Shown here: positions 15,820-23,686 of the stretch, piece by piece | Layout of the letters: each line of letters begins with the position of its first letter | How positions within the stretch are numbered: the first letter of the stretch is position 1 | NCBI GenBank assembly: GCA_965371225.1 | Contig: CBDUXP010000050.1 | Location: 1-29,328 of the forward strand | DNA length: 29,328 nt | Direction: 5' to 3' | From: CBDUXP01 sp965371225 [NCBI: uncultured bacterium] | GTDB lineage: Bacteria; Abyssobacteria; SURF-5; CBDUXP01 | Made by a program: the position numbers and the translations under genes | Notes under the pieces: model-generated | The model's database searches: none | Told to the model about the DNA's origin: nothing | The model's input: only the letters and a program-made list of their open reading frames with translations

Positions 15820-18419
15820 GTCGGAAGCGGAAGAAGCAGCGCACGCAGCGCCGCGGCCGGGCAAAGAACCGGACGGCGGCGGCACGCCTGCGGTTGAGCG
15901 CGTGTCTGATCGTGAAGGATGAAGCCGACTGTCTGGGCGACTGCCTGGCCAGCCTGCGCGGGCTGGCGGATGAGGTGGTGGTGTTGGACACGGGCTCGGC
16001 GGATGAGACGGTCGCCATCGCGCAAGCAGCCGGGGCTCGGGTCGAGCACATGGCGTGGCCGAACAGCTTCAGCACGGCGCGGAACGCGTCCCTCGAAGCG
16101 GCGACGGGAGACTGGATCCTGATTCTCGACGCGGACGAGGTCATTGCCGCCCGCGACCACGCCGCCATCCGGAGATTGCTCAGCGCGCCGCCGGACGTGT
16201 GGGGGTACATCCTCATCCAGCGCAACTACACCGCGGATCAGACCACGGCCCAGTGGCAGCGCACCGAACCCGCCTGTCCCGAAGCGCGCGGCGTGCCGGG
16301 ATGGTTCCCCGCACGGATTACGCGCCTGTTCCGCCGCGATGCGCGCATCCGGTTCGATGGCGAAGTGCACGAGGCGGTGGACGAGAGCATTCACGCGCAC
16401 GGCGGGCGAATCGAGGAGACGGCCATTTCGATCCACCATTACGGCAAGCTGCGCGATGACGACCGGATGGCGGCCAAGGCGGACCTGTATCGCACGCTTG
16501 GCGAACGCAAGCGCGCGCGCACCGGCTCGGCGGTCGCCCATTACGAACTCGGCCTGCAGTATGCGGAACTCGGCCTGCTCGACCAGGCGGAAGCGGAGCT
16601 GACGCTGGCCGTCGAGGCCGATGCGGCGCTCGTGAAGGGGTGGAGCGATCTCGGCGCAGTGATCGAGCGCCGCGACCGCGTGCCCGAGGCGGAAACGGCG
16701 TACCGTCGGGCGTTGGCTCTGGATCCCGCGTACCTGCCGGCGCTTGTCAACCTCGGCGCCGCGTTGGTCAAACTGGATCGCCCGGCGGATGCGGCCGCAG
16801 CGTTCGAAGCGGCGCGGCGGTTGAATCCCGAGAACCCGGTGATCTTGAACAACTTGGCCGCGCACCTGGCGCAGAGCGGAGATTTGCGCGGCGCGGAAGC
16901 GCTGTATCGCCAGGCGATCGCGGTCAACCCCGACTACGTGCAGGCGCACGTGAATCTGGGCAACCTGCTGGAGCGCGCCAGGCAGTACCCCGCGGCGCAG
17001 GCGCAACTGGAAGCGGCCTGCGCGCGCTTTCCACAGCACGCACCGGCCCACGCCGCGCTGGCGCTGGTGCACCTGCGGGCGCAGAACTGGACCGGGGCGG
17101 CCGAGTGTGGGGAGCGCGCGACGGCGCTCTACGACGGGGACGCGATCGTGTGGACCAACCTGGGGGTGGCGCGGTACCAGTTGGGCCAGATCGAGCCGGC
17201 GCTGGCCGCCACGTACGGCGCGGTCCAGGCGGATCCGGAGTACGCGCCCGGCGCGCGCAACTGGGAGCAACTCTCCGCGACGTATCCCGACATCGCCGCG
17301 CGCGTGACCCGCCCCGAGCCTGCGCGCATCGAGGTCGCGTCGGGACCGCACGTGGCATTCTTCCATCAGGGCGTACCCTTTACGGGCGCGACGCTGCGCG
17401 AGCGGGGGCTTGGGGGCACGGAGTCCGCGGTGGTGTACGTGGCGGAGGCGCTGGCCCGCCGGGGATGCCGGGTGACGGTGTTCAATCGCTGCGACGCCCC
17501 AGGTGACGAGCACGGCGTGCAGTATCGTCCGGTGGGTGCCTGCGCGGCCGCATTGGCCGAGGCGCCGCCCACCGCCCTGGTCGCCGTGCGCGCGTGGAGC
17601 GGGCTGGCGCTGGCGCCGGAAGGCACCCAGCGGGTGTACTGGGCGCAAGACGCGGCGGACCAGCCGGCGGTGCAGGGGCTGGCCGATCCGGCGGCGCGCG
17701 CGAACATCGATCGCTACCTGGGGATCAGCGCGTGGCAGGTGAACCTGTACGTGAAGACGTTCGGCATCGCGGAGCATTTGTGGACGCAGACGCGGAACGG
17801 GGTAGACCCGTCGCTCTTCGCAACTCCGCGGGCGGATCGCGACCGGTACAAACTCGTCTACACGAGCACGCCGTTCCGTGGGTTGGATGTGTTGCTCGAC
17901 CTGTTTCCGCGCATTCGTGCGGCCGTGCCGGAGGCGACCCTGGACCTGTACACGAGCATGGCGGTGTACGGCGTGGCCGGCGATGCGGACCGCGCGGAAT
18001 ACGGTCCGCTCTATGCCAAGGCGGATCAGCCCGGCGTGCGCCTGCTCGGCAGCGTGCCGAAGGCGGCGCTCGCCGAAGCCCTGCTCGGCGCGGGGCTGCT
18101 CGCGTATCCGAATCATTTCGCCGAGACCAGCTGCATCGCCGCGCTCGAGGCGCAGGCGGCCGGCTGTCCGGTGGTGACCAGCGCGCTGGGCGCCCTGCCG
18201 GAGACGGTGCGCCACGGGGAAGCGGGGTGGTGCCTGCCCGGTGACGCGCACAGTCCGGCGTATCAAGCGGCGTTCGTCGATGCGGTGGTGGGGTTGCTGT
18301 GCGACGAGGTGCAGTGGCAGACGTTCAGCGAGCAGGCGCGCGCGCGCGTACTGACCGAGTACGCATGGGATCGCATCGCCGGCGAGTGGCTGGACCTGTT
18401 CGCTGCGGTGGCCGTCTGA
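15816..18419 (+). CDS. GT2-TPR-GT4 bifunctional glycosyltransferase
   Basis: The 867-residue protein starts at the ATG in the ATGA overlap with the previous stop. A very basic N-terminus (MSRKRKKQRTQRRGR) is followed by a GT2 domain (about 28-215: SACLIVKDEADCL, LDTGSADETVAIA, ILDADEVIAARD). A long TPR array follows (about 225-495). The last third (about 508-867) is a GT-B fold of the GT4 type: HVAFFHQGVPF and GLGGTESAVVYVAEAL form the N-lobe. YTSTPFRGLDVLLDLFP and the donor-binding ETSCIAALEAQAAGCPVVTS form the C-lobe, with the conserved E-x7-E spacing blurred. A GT-A and a GT-B enzyme in one chain suggest two successive sugar additions. No membrane segment is visible. It overlaps the next gene by one base (TGATG). 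Confidence 0.9.
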   Translation: MSRKRKKQRTQRRGRAKNRTAAARLRLSACLIVKDEADCLGDCLASLRGLADEVVVLDTGSADETVAIAQAAGARVEHMAWPNSFSTARNASLEAATGDWILILDADEVIAARDHAAIRRLLSAPPDVWGYILIQRNYTADQTTAQWQRTEPACPEARGVPGWFPARITRLFRRDARIRFDGEVHEAVDESIHAHGGRIEETAISIHHYGKLRDDDRMAAKADLYRTLGERKRARTGSAVAHYELGLQYAELGLLDQAEAELTLAVEADAALVKGWSDLGAVIERRDRVPEAETAYRRALALDPAYLPALVNLGAALVKLDRPADAAAAFEAARRLNPENPVILNNLAAHLAQSGDLRGAEALYRQAIAVNPDYVQAHVNLGNLLERARQYPAAQAQLEAACARFPQHAPAHAALALVHLRAQNWTGAAECGERATALYDGDAIVWTNLGVARYQLGQIEPALAATYGAVQADPEYAPGARNWEQLSATYPDIAARVTRPEPARIEVASGPHVAFFHQGVPFTGATLRERGLGGTESAVVYVAEALARRGCRVTVFNRCDAPGDEHGVQYRPVGACAAALAEAPPTALVAVRAWSGLALAPEGTQRVYWAQDAADQPAVQGLADPAARANIDRYLGISAWQVNLYVKTFGIAEHLWTQTRNGVDPSLFATPRADRDRYKLVYTSTPFRGLDVLLDLFPRIRAAVPEATLDLYTSMAVYGVAGDADRAEYGPLYAKADQPGVRLLGSVPKAALAEALLGAGLLAYPNHFAETSCIAALEAQAAGCPVVTSALGALPETVRHGEAGWCLPGDAHSPAYQAAFVDAVVGLLCDEVQWQTFSEQARARVLTEYAWDRIAGEWLDLFAAVAV

Positions 18420-19732
18420 TGTCCCGCGCGCCGCTGCCCATCTCCCTGTGCATGATCGTGCGGGACGGCGCGGAGGATTTGCAGGCGTGCCTGGCGTGCG
18501 TGGCCGGTTGGTTCGCGCAGATGGTGGTGGTCGACACGGGGTCCGTGGACCAGACGGCGGCCGTCGCCCGGGCCGCGGGCGCGGCGGTGTATGACTTCGC
18601 GTGGTGCGACGATTTCAGCGCGGCACGCAACGCGGCGCTCGCCTACGCGACGCACCCGTGGATCCTGGTGCTGGATGCGGACGAGCGGCTCGACGCCGAC
18701 GCCTATGACCACTTGGCCGCGTGCCTGCGCACGGACGCGGATGCGTTCGTGGTGCCGTACAGAAGTTACACGAACCACACGAGCGGCGGGGACTGGATTC
18801 CCAATGACGGCGTGGCCCCGGAAGGGCACGGTTGGAGCGGTTGGGTCCCGGGCCGCGTGGTGCGGCTGTTCCGCAACGGGCGGGGTTACCAGTTTGCCGG
18901 TCGCGTACACGAAACCGTGGACCAGTCCCTGCACGCCGCCGATGGGGCGATCGCGGATGCGCCCTTCTGCATTCACCACCTGCAAGAGCGGCACGGGTGG
19001 GAGCACGTGGCGGCCAAGCAGCGCCGGTATCTGCAGTTGATGGAGCAGGAGATCGCCGAAGGCCGCGCGACGGCGGAGCACCTGACGAACGTTGGAATCA
19101 TTCGCCGCGAATTCTGCGACGCCGCGGCCGAAGCGGTAGCGCCGTTGCGGCAGGCGCTGGACCTCGCCCCGGCCCATCAACCGGCGTGGCGGGAATTGAT
19201 GGCGACGTACCTGACGCTGGGCCGGCATGCGGAAGCGAAGCACCTGGGCGGCCAGATGGCGGCGCGCTGGCCGGACGACCCCCTGCCGCACTATGCGCTC
19301 GGCATGGTGTGTCACCAGGCGGGCGACCTGCCGGCGGCCGAAGCGGCCTTTCAGGCAGCGCTGCGGCTGGCGCCGATGCACGTGCATGCGCGGTTGCAGC
19401 TCGCCGGGGTGCAGCTCAAGCTGGGCAAACATCAGGAGGCACGGCCGTTGCTGGAGGGGCTGCACCGTGCCTATCCCGCGCACATGGGCATTTTGCGGCA
19501 ACTCAGCGCGGCGTATGCGTGCCTTCGCCTCAATGGGGAGGCCGCGGCAACGCTGGAGCGGGCCGCCGCGGCGGTACCGCCCGACGCGGTTTTGTGGAAC
19601 AATCTAGGGGTGATACGCGCCCAAGCCGGAGATCGCACCGGTGCGGCCGCGGCGTTCCGGCAGGTGCTCGCGCTTGAGCCGAGTCATGCGGACGCCCGGC
19701 GGAATCTTGCCGCGCTGGAGCACACCGGGTGA
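18419..19732 (+). CDS. GT2-TPR glycosyltransferase
   Basis: The 437-residue protein has a GT2 domain at about residues 8-215: ISLCMIVRDGAEDLQAC, VVDTGSVDQTAAVA, WCDDFSAARN and metal site LVLDADERLDAD. A C-terminal TPR array (about 220-437) ends in LWNNLGVIRAQAGDRTGAAAAF. It is the single-module version of the triple GT2-TPR protein two genes upstream and carries the same LCMIVRD start. The ATG at 18419 shares its A with the previous TGA. The stop overlaps the GTG start of the acetyltransferase by 4 bp. Together the overlaps argue for one polycistronic mRNA with translational coupling. The sugar and acceptor are unknown. Confidence 0.9.
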   Translation: MSRAPLPISLCMIVRDGAEDLQACLACVAGWFAQMVVVDTGSVDQTAAVARAAGAAVYDFAWCDDFSAARNAALAYATHPWILVLDADERLDADAYDHLAACLRTDADAFVVPYRSYTNHTSGGDWIPNDGVAPEGHGWSGWVPGRVVRLFRNGRGYQFAGRVHETVDQSLHAADGAIADAPFCIHHLQERHGWEHVAAKQRRYLQLMEQEIAEGRATAEHLTNVGIIRREFCDAAAEAVAPLRQALDLAPAHQPAWRELMATYLTLGRHAEAKHLGGQMAARWPDDPLPHYALGMVCHQAGDLPAAEAAFQAALRLAPMHVHARLQLAGVQLKLGKHQEARPLLEGLHRAYPAHMGILRQLSAAYACLRLNGEAAATLERAAAAVPPDAVLWNNLGVIRAQAGDRTGAAAAFRQVLALEPSHADARRNLAALEHTG

Positions 19733-20844
19733 TTCGCCATGCGGTGGTGGATGGGCCCCGCGCCGTCCGCCCCGCCGAGTTCGCCGAGACGCTCGCGCTC
19801 TGCAACCGCGTCCTGCGCCCCAACGGGCCGCCGACGATTGCGGAGGAGTATCCGCTCGTGCTCGCGTCGGCGAACGCCGCGCAGCTGTGGATCATGACGC
19901 TGGACGATCGCGTCGTCAGCCACGCCGGGACGTACGCGAGCGCGATGACCCTGGACGACCGCGTGACGCTTCGGTTGGGCGGCGTAAGTTCCGTCGCCAC
20001 GGAGCCGAACGCCCGCCATCGCGGCTACGCGTCGCGTCTCGTGGAGGCGTGTTGCGCCGATCTGCAGCGGCGCGGCTGCCACTTCGCCGTGCTGTGGACT
20101 GAAGTGCACGCGTTCTACCAGCGGTTGGGCTTCGCGTTGCTCGGGGCTGAACTGCTCTATCGCTTGTCCTCCCACTCTCTGAGGAGCGGCGGTGCCGGTG
20201 CGGAAACTGCGGCCTACACGCCGGCGGACCTGGACGAAGTGGCCACCTTGCGCGCGGCGGTGCGGCCGTACACGCACCGGTCGCGCGCCGAGTGGCAGGC
20301 GCTCCTCGGCATTCCCAAAATGCAGGTGTGGGTGGCGCGTCGCGGCGGCCGGTGCGTCGCCTACATCGTGGTGGGGAAGGGCGAGGACTTTCGCAACTGT
20401 TGTCACGAGTGGGCTGGCGACGCGGACGACGTGATTCGCCTGCTGGAACACGCGGCCGTGCAGTCGCGACGCCGGGAGGTCATCCTGCTCACTCCCGATG
20501 ATGCGGGGCCGCTCAACACGACGCTGCAAGAGCGGGGGGCGCCGCACATTCGCACGGACCTGGGGATGTTCCGGTGCCTGGATCCGGTGGGTACCCTCGA
20601 CGCCGTGCGGCCGATGGTGGAACCGCGACTCGGGTGCAGCGTAGGGCTGGAGCCGGCCGGGGAGGGATGGCTGCTGCACGTGGGCGAGACCACCGTGGGC
20701 CCCATCACCACGGGCGACTTCAGCGCGCTCCTGCTCGGCCCGCGCCGCGCGACCGAGCTGCTGGACGCGCCGCCGGCGGTGTGCGCCCAACTGGAGCGCG
20801 GTCTCCCGCTACCGCTCTTTATCTGGGGCCTGGACTCGGTGTAG
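19729..20844 (+). CDS. GNAT family N-acetyltransferase, two-domain (Eis-like plan)
   Basis: The 371-residue protein has an N-terminal GNAT domain (about 1-150). The acetyl-CoA motif is VSSVATEPNARHRGYASRLV (R-x-x-G-x-A at RHRGYA), and FYQRLGFALLG is motif B. The second half (about 165-371) looks like a divergent second GNAT domain plus a C-terminal segment ending LPLPLFIWGLDSV, as in Eis-like and two-domain GNAT proteins. The GTG start sits in a GTGA overlap with the previous stop. In sugar clusters such enzymes can acylate amino sugars, but the substrate here is not determined. The 3' end overlaps the convergent miaA by 26 bp, so the two mRNAs have complementary tails. Confidence 0.82.
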   Translation: MIRHAVVDGPRAVRPAEFAETLALCNRVLRPNGPPTIAEEYPLVLASANAAQLWIMTLDDRVVSHAGTYASAMTLDDRVTLRLGGVSSVATEPNARHRGYASRLVEACCADLQRRGCHFAVLWTEVHAFYQRLGFALLGAELLYRLSSHSLRSGGAGAETAAYTPADLDEVATLRAAVRPYTHRSRAEWQALLGIPKMQVWVARRGGRCVAYIVVGKGEDFRNCCHEWAGDADDVIRLLEHAAVQSRRREVILLTPDDAGPLNTTLQERGAPHIRTDLGMFRCLDPVGTLDAVRPMVEPRLGCSVGLEPAGEGWLLHVGETTVGPITTGDFSALLLGPRRATELLDAPPAVCAQLERGLPLPLFIWGLDSV

Positions 20845-21784
20845 CGCCGTGCGGCGCGCGCGCCGCGGCGGCGACTCGATCGCCCCACCGTTCGGCGGAT
20901 TCTCCGGGCGCCAGCTGCAGCCATTCCATGGCGTGTTGATTTCGGAACCAGGTTCCCTGCCGTTTCGCGAACTGCTGTGTGTGGACGATGGTGAGGGCTT
21001 CGGCCTCGCGCCGGGCGTCGGCCGTGCCCTGGGCCAAGGCGTCCACGATTTCCGTGTAGCCGAGCGGCCGCAGCCGCCGCAGGTCCGGCTCCGCGCCGGC
21101 GGCGCAGAGGGCGCGCACTTCGTCAACGAGTCCCGCGGCGAATATGGCACGAGTCCGCGCCGCAATGCGGGCGCGCACGTCTTCGCGCTCGCAGGCCACG
21201 CCGAACCAGCGGGTGTTGGCCCGCGCGGTACCCTGCGTGCGGGCTGCGTGGTGTTCGCTGATCGGGATACCCGTCAACCGGTAGACCTCGAGCGCGCGGA
21301 TGACACGGTGTTCATCGTTCTCCGCAATCCGTTCCGCAGCGGCGGCGTCCACGGCCGTGAGTTCGGCGTGCAGCGCCGGCACGCCCAGCAGCGCGGCGCG
21401 GGCTTGCAACTCCATGCGCAGCTCGGCGTCCCGGGGCGGGCCGGGGAAGAGGCCCTCGATGAGCGCGCGCAGGTACAGGCCCGACCCGCCGCAGACGACG
21501 GGCGACACACCTCGGGCAAGCAGGCGGTCGAGCACGGGATCCATATCCACCTTGAATGCGGCGGCCGAGTACTGGTCGGTCAGTGCCACGTGCCCGATGC
21601 CGTGGTGCGGCGCTCGCGCGAGCAGGGCCGCGCCGGGTTTGCCCGTGCCGATGTCCAGACCCCGGTACACCTGCATGGAGTCGGCGTTCACCACCTCGCT
21701 GCCCAAGTGCTGCGCCACGGCGGCGGCGAGGGCGCTCTTCCCCGTGGCGGTCGCGCCGCAGATGACGAGGATGGGGACGGGCAC
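20819..21784 (-). CDS. miaA: tRNA dimethylallyltransferase MiaA
   Basis: MiaA adds a dimethylallyl group to A37 of tRNAs that read codons starting with U. The protein is 321 residues, near the usual 300-320. Motifs: P-loop GATATGKSALA (10-20), NADSMQVYRGLDIGTGKP, SGLYLRALIEGLFPGP and the C-terminal QFAKRQGTWFRNQ. The GTG start at 21784 lies 3 bp after the mutL stop. No good Shine-Dalgarno is visible, so translation is probably coupled to mutL. mutL-miaA order is common in bacteria (in E. coli, mutL-miaA-hfq). Its tail runs 26 bp into the convergent acetyltransferase gene. Confidence 0.95.
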   Translation of the reverse strand: MPVPILVICGATATGKSALAAAVAQHLGSEVVNADSMQVYRGLDIGTGKPGAALLARAPHHGIGHVALTDQYSAAAFKVDMDPVLDRLLARGVSPVVCGGSGLYLRALIEGLFPGPPRDAELRMELQARAALLGVPALHAELTAVDAAAAERIAENDEHRVIRALEVYRLTGIPISEHHAARTQGTARANTRWFGVACEREDVRARIAARTRAIFAAGLVDEVRALCAAGAEPDLRRLRPLGYTEIVDALAQGTADARREAEALTIVHTQQFAKRQGTWFRNQHAMEWLQLAPGESAERWGDRVAAAARAPHGATPSPGPR

Positions 21785-21787
21785 GCG

Positions 21788-23644
21788 CTAGTGCACCGTG
21801 CCCAGCCGCCCGAAGCGCCGGTCCAGCTCCGTTTTGGAGATGGCCAGCACCAGCGGCCGCCCGTGCAGGCAGGTGGGCGGGGGCGGCAGCGCGCGCAGGC
21901 CGTCGATCAACACTTGGACCTCGGCCACCGCGAGACTCTGGCCGGCCTTGATGGCGTTCTTGCACGCGGACATGGTGAGCAGCCGGTCCAGAAGTTCCTG
22001 CGGCGCCCGCAGCGCGGCCCCCTGCCGCAGTTCCTCCACGCCGTCGCGCACCAGCCGTTCCAGGTAGGAGTCGCTGTGTAACTGGGAGACGGCGGTGATG
22101 GCGAAGGCGCGTTCGCCGAACGGTTCGATCTCGAGCCCGAGCCGGTGAAAGACGTCCAGGTGTTCGCCCAGTACCGCCGCGTGGTCCGGCGCAAACTCCA
22201 GCACGCGCGGCAGCAGCAGGCGCTGCGGTTGCCACTCTGCCTTCGCGACGCCTTCGACCAGCGCCTCGTACACCATGCGTTCGTGCAGCGCGTGTTGGTC
22301 GATGACCACGAGCTGCTCTTCGTAGGTGCACAACAGGTACGTCTGGAAAATTTGACTGAGGAACGTGTACGGGGGAATCTGCGCGGTGAAGTCCGCGTCT
22401 AGCTGCAGGGGCGCGCCGAGCTGGTCGCGAGGTGGGGGCATGGGGCCCCCCGGCTGGCCCATATCGCAGGCGGCGCGCGGCGGGGCGGGGGCGCCCGCCG
22501 GTTCCGGGTGCGGTCGGAGCGTCGCGCCCATGGGTCCGCCCGTCAAGCTGGGGAAGTCCCACGTCTCTGTGGCCGGCGGCGCGTCCGATGGACCGCTGGC
22601 GTGAGACGGCGCCGGCGTCGCGCCATCGAGGCGCGGCACGGGCGCCGGCCCGAGCGTGCCGAACGCCTCGCGAATCGCGTCGATGACGGCGCGGTGCACC
22701 GGTTCGCTGCGGCGGAAGCGGACTTCGCGCTTGGTGGGGTGCACATTCACGTCCACCAGCGTCGGGTCCATGGCCAGGAAGAGGAACACGACGGGATACC
22801 GCCCCACCATAAGGCGGCCGTGATACGCCTCGGAGATGGCGTGGGCAATGGTGGCGTTCGACACCGGGCGGCCGTTGATGAACACCAGTTGCAGGCTCCG
22901 GTTCGCGCGCGTGACGTCCGGTCCGGCCACGTAACCGCTCAGTTGAAAACCGATGCCGGTCGCCGCCACGGGGCGGAGGTGTTGCGCCATCTCCGCGCCC
23001 CAGAGTTGGCTCACGCGGGACAGGCGGTCGTCCGTCGCCGGCAGGTTCAGCGCGAGCCGCCCGTTATGATCCAGTTTGATGGCCACCCCGGGATGCGCCA
23101 GCGCCGCCTGCTGGGCGAGGGTCAGGCAGTGGCTCAGTTCGGTCTCGCGGCTTTTGAGAAACTTGGCGCGGGCGGGCACGTTGAAGAAGAGCTGGCGCAC
23201 CGCCATCGTGGTACCCGGCGGCGCGCCGATTTCGCTCACGTCCTGAATCGTCCCGCCCTCCACCAGCACGCGGGTCCCCGCGAGCGCGTCGCCCGGCCGG
23301 GTGACCAACTCCAGCTTGCTCACGGCGGCGATGCTGGGCAGCGCCTCGCCCCGGAACCCGAAGGTGCCGAGGCGTTCCAGGTCCTCGTGCACGGCGATCT
23401 TGCTCGTCGCGTGCCGTTCCAGACAGAGCAGCGCATCGTCCGGCGCCATGCCCGTGCCGTCGTCGGTGACGCGCACGAGGCGCCGGCCGCCCGCCTGCAA
23501 CGCCAGGGTCAGCCGCGTCGCCCCCGCGTCGAGCGCGTTCTCGATCAGCTCCTTGAGGACGGAGGCGGGGCGCTCGACCACCTCGCCGGCGGCGATCTTA
23601 TTGGCGAGCGCAGTGGGGAGGCGGCGGATCAGGGTGGCGGGCAT
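21788..23644 (-). CDS. mutL: DNA mismatch repair protein MutL
   Basis: MutL couples MutS mismatch recognition to strand incision. The 618-residue protein has the GHKL ATPase motifs in order: ENALDAGA, DDGTGM, RHATSKI and TFGFRGEALPSI, within residues 30-105. A long Pro/Ala-rich linker (about 345-425) leads to the C-terminal dimerisation domain. That domain has DQHALHERMVYE near residue 447, matching the D-Q-H-A-x2-E-x4-E metal-binding motif of endonuclease-active MutL. It also has ACKNAIKAG and CLHGRP near the end (CPHGRP is usual). This predicts a nicking MutL for a system without MutH. It is 42 bp downstream of cysNC with no terminator seen. No clear Shine-Dalgarno precedes the ATG. Confidence 0.96.
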   Translation of the reverse strand: MPATLIRRLPTALANKIAAGEVVERPASVLKELIENALDAGATRLTLALQAGGRRLVRVTDDGTGMAPDDALLCLERHATSKIAVHEDLERLGTFGFRGEALPSIAAVSKLELVTRPGDALAGTRVLVEGGTIQDVSEIGAPPGTTMAVRQLFFNVPARAKFLKSRETELSHCLTLAQQAALAHPGVAIKLDHNGRLALNLPATDDRLSRVSQLWGAEMAQHLRPVAATGIGFQLSGYVAGPDVTRANRSLQLVFINGRPVSNATIAHAISEAYHGRLMVGRYPVVFLFLAMDPTLVDVNVHPTKREVRFRRSEPVHRAVIDAIREAFGTLGPAPVPRLDGATPAPSHASGPSDAPPATETWDFPSLTGGPMGATLRPHPEPAGAPAPPRAACDMGQPGGPMPPPRDQLGAPLQLDADFTAQIPPYTFLSQIFQTYLLCTYEEQLVVIDQHALHERMVYEALVEGVAKAEWQPQRLLLPRVLEFAPDHAAVLGEHLDVFHRLGLEIEPFGERAFAITAVSQLHSDSYLERLVRDGVEELRQGAALRAPQELLDRLLTMSACKNAIKAGQSLAVAEVQVLIDGLRALPPPPTCLHGRPLVLAISKTELDRRFGRLGTVH

Positions 23645-23686
23645 GGGGCACGGCGGCGGCCGGGCGCGCAGCCGCGACCGCCAGCG

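Noticed and set aside
15639-18266. 875-residue minus-strand frame
   Set aside because: Antisense to the GT2-TPR-GT4 gene; no recognisable motifs, typical GC shadow.
11899-19732. Reading the TPR-GT2 genes as O-GlcNAc transferase (OGT/SPINDLY) homologues
   Set aside because: OGT has a GT-B (GT41) catalytic region; these have GT-A type GT2 domains with DAD sites, apart from one GT4.
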